From Empedobacter sp036647415 (lineage in GTDB: Bacteria; Bacteroidota; Bacteroidia; Flavobacteriales; Weeksellaceae), in NCBI RefSeq assembly GCF_036647415.1, contig NZ_JAVXKG010000039.1, positions 1 to 26,362 on the forward strand: 26,362 bases of DNA, given 5' to 3'. Numbering within the stretch: position 1 is the stretch's first letter; every line of letters begins with the position of its first letter. A model generated the notes under the pieces. The model saw nothing but the letters and a program-made list of their open reading frames with translations. It did not search any database and was not told the DNA's origin. Both the position numbers and the translations under genes were made by a program. Shown here one piece after another: positions 1 through 5,243 of the stretch.

Positions 1-162
1 GGGAAGAATTTGAACGAAGTTCAATTTCGGTACGTTCAAGCAAATTGCTCATTTTATGAAACTAATTTATGCAGAAGTTTTCATAAAAGCAATTTTGCGG
101 GCGGAAAAAACTGGGCAGAAAGTTTACTTTCAGCCCGTTTTTTCGCAAATACAATGTTATAC
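1..162 (-). other. attC-like site A (partial, cut by the window edge)
   Basis: This matches sites B and C in layout. It has the hairpin TTGAACGAAGTTCAA (10-24). A private inner stem pairs GCAAATTGCT...TTTTATGAAAC (41-62) with GTTTTCATAAAAGCAATTTTGC (77-98). The shared GGCGG motif (about 100-104), a CCCG run and the outer box GTTATAC (156-162) follow. Read on the minus strand the box is GTATAAC, the R''-like box of cassette 3. The partner outer box would lie left of position 1. Confidence 0.55.
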
Positions 163-175
163 ATTGTTGCGAAAT

Positions 176-507
176 GTTTGAAAAATGGAAGAATTGGAGT
201 TTTGGAATAAGTTTTAAAGTTTGAAAAATTATACTTTAATTTTAGAAAAAACTGAATTTATGGTTTGAAAACATTTAGCTGAAATAGTTTGAAAAATCAT
301 GAATAAAAACGTTCAAAAATTGGAAAAAATCGCTCGTTTTAAATAATTAAATTCAAGAAAAAGCGAGAAAACGGAGTTTGAATAATTACCAAACTTGAAA
401 TAAATTCTTCTATAATTTCATGAAAATATGAAACGTAAATTCGGAAAATTTTACTTTTATTTTCATTCATGACGCTCGAAAAATGACTGAATACAAAGTT
501 TGAAAAC
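176..507. repeat. Dispersed GTTTGAAAA direct repeats in cassette 3
   Basis: GTTTGAA(A/T)A recurs on the plus strand at about 176, 219, 263, 287, 375 and 498, with irregular 24-120 nt spacing. The neighbouring ATTCAG and AAAATT stretches also look similar between copies. Together they make up most of the otherwise featureless cassette body. No gene or known element explains them. Confidence 0.5.
339..470 (-). CDS. Doubtful 43-aa ORF in cassette 3
   Basis: Minus-strand ORF beginning MNENKSKIFRIYVSYF and ending FFLNLII, rich in aromatic and aliphatic residues. The same frame is open all the way from the cassette boundary at 582, but no ATG, GTG or TTG precedes this Met. It is the only candidate gene I find in the 163-575 body of cassette 3. 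It overlaps the GTTTGAAAA-type repeats, whose complement (TTTTCAAAC) contains no stop in this frame, so the openness may be an artefact of composition. No family is recognised. Cassette 3 may be gene-less, or may encode an RNA. Confidence 0.22.
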   Translation of the reverse strand: MNENKSKIFRIYVSYFHEIIEEFISSLVIIQTPFSRFFLNLII

Positions 508-575
508 TGTGAGAAATTGAATTTAATTTGGGAGGAAAATAAGTAATAAAATACGCAGCAAAAATGCGCAATTTT

Positions 576-769
576 GTATAACGAGTCTTGTATTGGCGAA
601 GTGCGGGCTTAATTTGAACGAATGTTCAAGTTCAGACCAATCGTAGCCAATATTTTTTCAATGAAACTAAATTACAAAAAAATGTGGAATTGAAAAATAT
701 TGGCGGCTAAATATTTCTAATTTTTCAATTCAACACTTCTCCCCGCATTTTGCCAATACAATGTTAGCA
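576..769 (-). other. attC-like site B (between cassettes 2 and 3)
   Basis: This 194-nt imperfect palindrome is given on the plus strand. Outer box GTATAAC (576-582) is followed by the arm TTGTATTGGCGAAGTGCGGG (588-607). Hairpin TTGAACGAATGTTCAA lies at 614-629. The inner stem pairs GCCAATATTTTTTCAAT with ATTGAAAAATATTGGC. GGCGGCTAA follows, then the return arm CCCGCATTTTGCCAATACAA (742-761) and outer box GTTAGCA (763-769). The long arms pair over 20 positions, with two G.T wobbles on the plus strand. Left and right spacers between box and arm differ (5 versus 1 nt), which recalls the unpaired central spacer of attC. Confidence 0.68.
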
Positions 770-780
770 GAAGTACTTTT

Positions 781-1545
781 TCATTCTTTTTCAAAACATT
801 GAGGGCCAATTGCGCCACCACCATATTGTAAAACTACATTTTCTTTGTAGAAAATATATTCGCAACCATTATTATATTCTTCAATTTGTTTTGGAGATAG
901 ATTATTATTGAATATAAGATAAGAATATAATCCCATTCCACCACGTGCAAAACCTATTTTTGTATTAATTCCATTTCCAATCGAAATGCAATTTGCATCT
1001 TTTAGTAGATTCTTAATATTTAATAAAGTCTCATTTGTCCAATTTAAATATTTAAGAACTTTTGCAAGTTCATTTGAATTAGGTTTTAAATTCCAATTAT
1101 TATTTTCTACTTGTAGTCCATTTCTTTTGGGTAATTTGCCTCCACCAATTTTCGAATTATAGATTTTGATTGTTATTTCTTCCTCAACAGTCAAAATTTC
1201 GCTTCTTGGTTTAAATTCAATTTCTACATTATAATCTTTGGGAATAAGTTCGATATATTCATTTTTTAACTTCTGAATTTCTGATTTTTTGCTTACGAAA
1301 TTTTGTATTAATTCTTTTTTACTGCTTTCAGGCATTGAAATCATAAATAATAAAAACTCTTTTTCCTGCTCATTTCCATCTTTATATGTTTTGATGAAGT
1401 TTTCGCGCATTTCTAATGGAACTTTTTGCACCGAAACATTGAACAAAGAATCCTTGTTGAGATTTTCTCTGAATTTTATTTGTTGAGCATTAAGATTTAA
1501 AACTGAATAAAATATCGTTAAAATCAATGCGATTTGTTTTGTCAT
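781..1545 (-). CDS. Secreted protein of unknown function (cassette 2)
   Basis: 254 aa. Residues 1-20 (MTKQIALILTIFYSVLNLNA, then QQ) form a typical Sec signal peptide with no lipobox Cys, so export to the periplasm or outside is expected. A charged, helical middle region (about 35-110) precedes a C-terminal domain (about 150-254). That domain is rich in Asn and Gly and has the motifs ARGGMGLYSY and QYGGGAIGPQCF, plus Cys at about 182, 224 and 250. I do not recognise a family with known function. The start lies 14 nt inside the cassette boundary (1559) and the stop lies 11 nt from the R''-like box. This tight fit is typical of an integron cassette. No promoter is visible, so expression would depend on read-through from the recombinase-side promoter. 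Confidence 0.8.
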   Translation of the reverse strand: MTKQIALILTIFYSVLNLNAQQIKFRENLNKDSLFNVSVQKVPLEMRENFIKTYKDGNEQEKEFLLFMISMPESSKKELIQNFVSKKSEIQKLKNEYIELIPKDYNVEIEFKPRSEILTVEEEITIKIYNSKIGGGKLPKRNGLQVENNNWNLKPNSNELAKVLKYLNWTNETLLNIKNLLKDANCISIGNGINTKIGFARGGMGLYSYLIFNNNLSPKQIEEYNNGCEYIFYKENVVLQYGGGAIGPQCFEKE

Positions 1546-1553
1546 AGTATTTC

Positions 1554-1744
1554 TGCTAACGTGCCGCGGCTTGGCGAAGTACGGGCTTGGATTGAGCGAA
1601 GTTCAATTCAGCCCGAAACTGAGTCAAAGCTGTGAGCTTTTTGGTAAATTTAATAAAAAAAAAGCAAACAGCTTTTGGCGGATAAGGAAACAAAAAAATT
1701 CAAGTTAGCACTTAACCCCGCATTTTGCTAAGCCGATGTTAGCT
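1554..1744 (-). other. attC-like site C (between cassettes 1 and 2)
   Basis: This 191-nt imperfect palindrome is given on the plus strand. Outer box TGCTAAC (1554-1560), then arm CGGCTTGGCGAAGTACGGG (1567-1585). A hairpin GGGCT..ATTGAGCGAAGTTCAAT..AGCCC covers about 1583-1614. The inner stem pairs CAAAGCTGT with ACAGCTTTTG. GGCGGATAA is followed by the return arm CCCGCATTTTGCTAAGCCG (1717-1735) and box GTTAGCT (1738-1744). Box-to-arm spacers are 6 versus 2 nt, the same 4-nt asymmetry as in site B. Its R''-like box overlaps the stop codon of the cassette 1 gene. Confidence 0.7.
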
Positions 1745-2315
1745 ACAGTTTTTTCTTATATTTTCGCTTTGCTTCTTTATCCACATAATTTAAAGATTCT
1801 TTATCAATAGCTCCAAATTCCAAGAAATTTGATTTTGCATTTTCTAATGTCATATGATTTGGTCCATCTCCACCATTTTCCCAAAAACAAACCGAACAAA
1901 TATCCCAAAATCCATCTTCTCCATAATCAATGGAATAATATTCACAACAAGGGCATAAACCTGCAATTTCAACTTCACCAATTACGTTATTTTGAATATT
2001 GGGATTTATTATATCTAATTGAGTCTTGAGATATAAATTTGTTGTATATTTTAACTTAAATTTTAGAAAGTCAATTAATAATATTTCAGTTTCTTTCGTA
2101 AGTATTGGATTTGGCGTTTTATGTATAAATTCTATAAAGCTGTCTGGTATTTTAGGATAAGAACCTTCTTCTATTGATTCCTTTATAGCAACTTTTTCAT
2201 TAAACCACCAATAGTTTTCTTCTAGAATTTGAATCTTTCTTTCATTTGACAAGTTTTTCAGTTCATTAGTTGCGACTATTTCTTTTGCTTCGCTTCTATC
2301 CATGCGGTGTTTCAT
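1743..2315 (-). CDS. CPCC-family cysteine-rich protein (cassette 1)
   Basis: The frame extends from 2333 (196 aa), but the first ATG straddles the attI/cassette junction. Its AT comes from the attI side and GTTAGCT is the cassette start. I therefore prefer the in-cassette Met at 2315 (190 aa); Met at 2303 is also possible. The N-terminal two-thirds is helical and charged. The C-terminus has a zinc-ribbon-like CPCC domain: CPCC at residues 127-130 of the long frame, CSVC at 146-149, then the family signature GPNHMTLENAKSNFLEFGA. CPCC-domain proteins are small and poorly characterised, and are often found near polymorphic-toxin loci; a role as immunity or defence protein is only a guess. The stop codon abuts the attC-like site. 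Confidence 0.82.
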   Translation of the reverse strand: MKHRMDRSEAKEIVATNELKNLSNERKIQILEENYWWFNEKVAIKESIEEGSYPKIPDSFIEFIHKTPNPILTKETEILLIDFLKFKLKYTTNLYLKTQLDIINPNIQNNVIGEVEIAGLCPCCEYYSIDYGEDGFWDICSVCFWENGGDGPNHMTLENAKSNFLEFGAIDKESLNYVDKEAKRKYKKKL

Positions 2316-2324
2316 TAAAATTGT

Positions 2325-2496
2325 AGCTAACATTGTTTTTTCACGAAATAATAATTTAGTTAGTTTCGTGAAAAAACACCTATATCCGCATTTCGTTAAA
2401 TAATCCTCTAATATAATTAATTTTTTGTAAATTAGATATTTATATGTGAAATGTTGTGGGATAGCGAAATAAATTGATCGTAATTTAAAATGTAGA
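2325..2496 (-). other. attI-like region between recombinase and cassette 1
   Basis: The insertion point is the minus-strand GTTAGCT at 2331-2325, where cassette 1 begins. Toward the recombinase come a perfect 14-bp inverted repeat (2335-2377), the string CCGCATTTCGTTAA (about 2387-2400), which resembles the CCCGCATTTTGCTAA arm of site C, and about 95 nt of AT-rich DNA to the recombinase ATG. A resident attachment site and the promoter(s) for both recombinase and cassettes are expected here by analogy with integrons. I could not find a convincing TAnnTTTG box on either strand. Confidence 0.5.
2335..2377. repeat. Perfect 14-bp inverted repeat beside the cassette insertion point
   Basis: GTTTTTTCACGAAA (2335-2348) and TTTCGTGAAAAAAC (2364-2377) are exact reverse complements separated by 15 nt. 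The repeat starts 3 nt beyond the junction box. It could be a recombinase- or regulator-binding site, or a cassette-promoter operator. It is too GC-poor to be a convincing terminator. Confidence 0.7.
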
Positions 2497-3339
2497 ATGA
2501 TGGATAGCGAAACAATTATAAAAACTTTGACTAGTAGACTAAAATTGCAGCGATATGCTAATAATACTATTGTGTCGTATTGTGCGTATGCTCAACTTTT
2601 TTTGGATTACATGGAAAAGTATGATGATTTGAACGAAATTCCTATTCATGAAATTGAAAAATTTATAAATCTCAAGGTTATTCACGAAAATATTAGCGCA
2701 TCATATCAACGTTCTTTAGTTGGTAGTATCAAAAAAATATACAAATTATTGCTTAATAAAAACATCGAGCTAAATTATCTTTATCCTAAACGAAAAAGCA
2801 CCAAATTACCTACTTTTTTCTCTCAAAACGAAGTCAGAAATATTCTAAATGCTTGCGAAAATCTAAAACATAAGGCAATTCTTACGACGATTTATAGTTG
2901 TGGATTGCGTTTGAGTGAATTGATTAATTTGAAATTAATTGATATAAAGTCTGATGACGGCATTATTTTTATTCAACAAAGTAAAGGGAATAAAGATAGA
3001 ATGGTTGCTTTGCCTGAAAAACTTTTAGAATTGTTGAGGAAATATTATGTAGAATTTAAACCAACTAATTTTTTGTTTGAAGGTGTAAAAGGAAATCAAT
3101 ATAGTGAAAGAAGTGTACAGTTGGTTTTGAAAAATGCGATGCAAAAAGCAAACATCACATCAAAAGGAAGTGTGCACACGTTGCGACATTCTTATGCAAC
3201 GCATCTTATAAAAAGTGGAATTGATGTTCGGATAGTTCAAGAATTATTGGGTCATAGTGATATTAGGACGACCATGATTTATACGCATATTACAGATGTT
3301 GATAAAAAATCGACACCAAGTCCGTTAGACTTTTTGTGA
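2497..3339 (+). CDS. Tyrosine recombinase, integron-integrase-like role
   Basis: 280 aa. The N-terminal SAM-like core-binding domain is residues about 1-95 and the catalytic domain about 105-270. The full catalytic set is visible: R138 (GLRLSEL), K163 (SKGNKDR), H227 and R230 (HTLRH), H253 (LLGHSD) and nucleophile Y262 (MIYTH). The C-terminus ends in SPLD, a motif shared by IntI proteins and many Bacteroidota integrases. The stretch between the LPEKLLELL helix and NFLFEG is short, so the extra helix that IntI uses to bind folded attC is absent; by sequence it is XerC/D-like. Its position, divergent from a cassette array with attC-like sites, suggests it moves these cassettes. Alternatives: an orphan Xer-like integrase that lies here by chance. 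Start chosen at the first of two adjacent ATGs. Confidence 0.9.
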   Translation: MMDSETIIKTLTSRLKLQRYANNTIVSYCAYAQLFLDYMEKYDDLNEIPIHEIEKFINLKVIHENISASYQRSLVGSIKKIYKLLLNKNIELNYLYPKRKSTKLPTFFSQNEVRNILNACENLKHKAILTTIYSCGLRLSELINLKLIDIKSDDGIIFIQQSKGNKDRMVALPEKLLELLRKYYVEFKPTNFLFEGVKGNQYSERSVQLVLKNAMQKANITSKGSVHTLRHSYATHLIKSGIDVRIVQELLGHSDIRTTMIYTHITDVDKKSTPSPLDFL

Positions 3340-3360
3340 TTTCTAACAAAATTAAGATAT

Positions 3361-3385
3361 AAAAAAAGCAGGAAAAATTTCCTGC
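3361..3385 (-). terminator. Hairpin terminator of the DUF937 gene
   Basis: GCAGGAAA and TTTCCTGC form a tight stem at 3368-3385. On the minus strand it is followed by seven T, placed 33 nt after the DUF937 stop. It may also stop the converging recombinase transcript, though its plus-strand T-run is poor. Confidence 0.8.
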
Positions 3386-3417
3386 CTCTCGTTTTGTATT
3401 TTAAATAAAGTACGGTC

Positions 3418-4008
3418 TTATTTTTTGAAAAAACCTCCAAGTAATCCCATTGCATCACCAATTCCCAATTGTCCATCACCATCTTGGTCTAGCAATTTTT
3501 CGAAACCACCTAAGTTAATTCCACCTTGATTTGCAGTCGCGTTAGAACCTCCAACTAATCCTCCTAATAATCCAGCAATTCCGTTAGAATCTAACCCTTC
3601 AGATTGTTTTTGTTTTCCTAAATAACCCATTACAATTGGTGCAACCAATGCTAAAATTTGCGTTACTTGTCCCATGTTTAATCCAGATTCTTTAGAAATT
3701 GCAGATTCTACATTTTGTTGGTTATTTCCCAAAACATGACCTAAAATTCCTAAACCATCTTGTTGATTTCCTCCTTGTCCTAAAAATCCAGAAAGATTAT
3801 CTAAAATACCTCCATTATGATTATCTAAAGCAGCAGAAATACCATCAGCACCTCCGTTTTGTGCATTTTTATTTAATGCTGATAATAAAAAAGGAACAGC
3901 AGCAGAAACAGCAGTTTGTGCTTGAGATTCATTGATGCCTAACTGACTTGCAGCAGAACCAATAATTTGCTGACCAATAGCTCCTTGAATTAAATTTGTA
4001 AAATCCAT
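3418..4008 (-). CDS. DUF937 domain-containing protein
   Basis: 196 aa. There is no signal peptide. Residues about 1-125 match the DUF937 pattern (QGAIGQQIIGSAASQLG..., repeated Gly/Asn/Gln-rich linkers, and a helical segment GLNMGQVTQILALVAPIVMGYL). The C-terminus has a calcium-loop-like DQDGDGQLGIGD followed by a Gly/Leu/Phe-rich tail. Its biochemical role is unknown; related YidB-like proteins are uncharacterised. It is a single gene with its own -7 box (4039-4046) and terminator, and it marks the return to ordinary chromosome next to the array. Confidence 0.8.
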   Translation of the reverse strand: MDFTNLIQGAIGQQIIGSAASQLGINESQAQTAVSAAVPFLLSALNKNAQNGGADGISAALDNHNGGILDNLSGFLGQGGNQQDGLGILGHVLGNNQQNVESAISKESGLNMGQVTQILALVAPIVMGYLGKQKQSEGLDSNGIAGLLGGLVGGSNATANQGGINLGGFEKLLDQDGDGQLGIGDAMGLLGGFFKK

Positions 4009-4038
4009 AAGTTTAAATAAGTTTAAATTAATTTAAAT

Positions 4039-4046
4039 CAAATATA
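4039..4046 (-). promoter_or_regulatory. Bacteroidota -7 box for the DUF937 gene
   Basis: Minus-strand TATATTTG fits TAnnTTTG and lies 31 nt upstream of the ATG. No clear -33 TTG is visible. Confidence 0.5.
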
Positions 4047-4099
4047 ATCTTTTTTAGATATTAATATTAAGAAATGTAAAATCTCCGATAAAGTATTTT

Positions 4100-4107
4100 T
4101 ATTTTTG
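4100..4107 (+). promoter_or_regulatory. Bacteroidota -7 box for the SRPBCC gene
   Basis: TATTTTTG fits TAnnTTTG and ends 17 nt before the ATG at 4125, implying a very short leader. Confidence 0.55.
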
Positions 4108-4124
4108 TACTTTCAAATTTCCAA

Positions 4125-5162
4125 ATGAAACAAATAAATCTTTTTTTAGTCGTTATAATAGCACTTCTTGTGTTAGCTCCAATTATTTTACCAAGTCGGT
4201 TTGATGAGGATTTTGATTATGAATTTGATGCGCCAGTTGGTTTGGTGTACGATGAATTTTATAACCTTCGTAGATTTTCTAAATGGGAGGAGTTTACAAA
4301 AGTAGATACATTAACAGTCAAAAAATTTTCTGATCCACAAAAAGATGAAAAAAGCTTTGTGGCGTGGGATTCTGACAACGCTTCAATTGGTTCGGGGAAA
4401 TTTATGGTTGATAATTTTTCGGTTAATCGTTTTGTAAATTATACAATTAAGTATGATGGATGGGAAAAATTAGATAGTCTTAATGTGAAATTTGACCAAC
4501 AAGAAAACGGTAAAACTGTTGCAAAATTAAAATACTTGAGCCAAGAAATTCCTTATTTCTATCGTTATTTTGCCTTTTTTAAAAATCCCAAAACGAAATT
4601 CGAAGAATCGATGAGTAACTTAAATCAACAAGTAAAAATCAGATTAGATAAGGATAAAAAAGAAGGAAAGTTAAATTACGGTGAATATCGTATTGTAGAA
4701 TTAGGGCAAACTAATTTATTAGCGATAAAAAAACAATCAAAAATTGCAGAATCTGATGTGATGGATAAGGTTGATGGCGCTTTCGAAACAATTTATAAAT
4801 CATTAATTAATAAAGAAGAAGGCGGATTAGATTTCGATTTAGGTTTTCCATATATTTATTTTACAGAGTTTAATAAAGAAAAAGATCGCACAACTTTTTT
4901 TGCAGGAATTCAGTTGATAGAAGATTTACCTTTGCAAAAAGAAATGAAAAAAGTAACTGTTCCAAGCGGACAATATTTACTGTCTTTGCACCTTGGTCCG
5001 AGGTCCAAACGCCAGCAAACTGTAAACAGAATGTTAGTTTATGCAAAATCTAAGAAGTTAACTTTAGATTCAAAACAGCTGGAAGTAATGCTAAATGATC
5101 CAAAAGAAACAGATAGTGTAAAATTAATTTCCAGAATTTATATTCCGATCATCAAAAAATAA
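4125..5162 (+). CDS. SRPBCC domain plus GyrI-like effector-binding protein
   Basis: 345 aa. An N-terminal hydrophobic segment (residues 4-22, LFLVVIIALLVLAPIILP) anchors or exports the protein. Residues about 28-170 look like an SRPBCC/START-type ligand-binding fold (DFDAPVGLVYDEFYNLRRFSKWEEF). Residues about 185-345 look like a GyrI/AraC-type effector-binding domain (TFFAGIQLIEDLP...VPSGQYLLSLHLGP). This two-domain arrangement is common in Bacteroidota membrane-linked proteins, but no substrate is known. Monocistronic: promoter box just upstream and a strong terminator at 5198-5221. Confidence 0.7.
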   Translation: MKQINLFLVVIIALLVLAPIILPSRFDEDFDYEFDAPVGLVYDEFYNLRRFSKWEEFTKVDTLTVKKFSDPQKDEKSFVAWDSDNASIGSGKFMVDNFSVNRFVNYTIKYDGWEKLDSLNVKFDQQENGKTVAKLKYLSQEIPYFYRYFAFFKNPKTKFEESMSNLNQQVKIRLDKDKKEGKLNYGEYRIVELGQTNLLAIKKQSKIAESDVMDKVDGAFETIYKSLINKEEGGLDFDLGFPYIYFTEFNKEKDRTTFFAGIQLIEDLPLQKEMKKVTVPSGQYLLSLHLGPRSKRQQTVNRMLVYAKSKKLTLDSKQLEVMLNDPKETDSVKLISRIYIPIIKK

Positions 5163-5197
5163 ATTTATAAAGAATTAACAATATTTAAAATAGACTT

Positions 5198-5221
5198 AGC
5201 CACAGAAATGTGGCTTTTTTT
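5198..5221 (+). terminator. Rho-independent terminator
   Basis: AGCCACA/TGTGGCT stem with a GAAA tetraloop (5198-5215), followed by seven T. It ends the SRPBCC gene and directly abuts the uvrA -7 box. Confidence 0.9.
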
Positions 5222-5222
5222 G

Positions 5223-5230
5223 TATTTTTG
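5223..5230 (+). promoter_or_regulatory. Bacteroidota -7 box for uvrA
   Basis: TATTTTTG fits TAnnTTTG and lies 13 nt before the ATG at 5244. It falls inside the N-terminal extension of the longest open frame (from 5208), which argues that the extension is not translated. Confidence 0.6.
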
Positions 5231-5243
5231 CAACTTCTTACAA

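Larger units (their letters stand above)
1..3339. mobile_element. Integron-like cassette array with divergent tyrosine recombinase (array runs off the left edge)
   Basis: Seen: a recombinase gene at 2497-3339 (+) diverges from cassettes read on the minus strand. Boundaries follow a G|TT rule: cassette 1 is 1560-2330, cassette 2 is 582-1559, and cassette 3 runs from 581 past the window edge. Each cassette begins with a 7-mer (GTTAGCT, GTTAGCA, GTTATAC, minus strand) whose exact reverse complement (AGCTAAC, TGCTAAC, GTATAAC) is the inner box of the palindromic site at its far end. Genes fill cassettes 1 and 2 tightly, share one orientation and lack visible promoters. Known: this is how integron cassettes are built (attI next to divergent intI; attC with R''/R' boxes cut at G|TT). 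Inferred: an integron or integron analogue. The sites are longer than classical attC, and the recombinase lacks the IntI-specific insert. Confidence 0.72.

Noticed and set aside
10..210. 66-codon plus-strand frame at the left edge
   Set aside because: It runs through attC-like site A, including its hairpins and box, and reads against cassette direction. The open frame is incidental to the palindrome.
2497..3339. Prophage or ICE integrase
   Set aside because: No phage, conjugation or relaxase genes in the neighbourhood and no tRNA att site. The adjacent genes on the right are ordinary chromosomal genes.
5208..5243. Longer UvrA N-terminus starting at 5208
   Set aside because: It overlaps the upstream terminator loop and stem and the TATTTTTG -7 box. 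The extra residues (MWLFLYFCNFLQ) are unlike UvrA.
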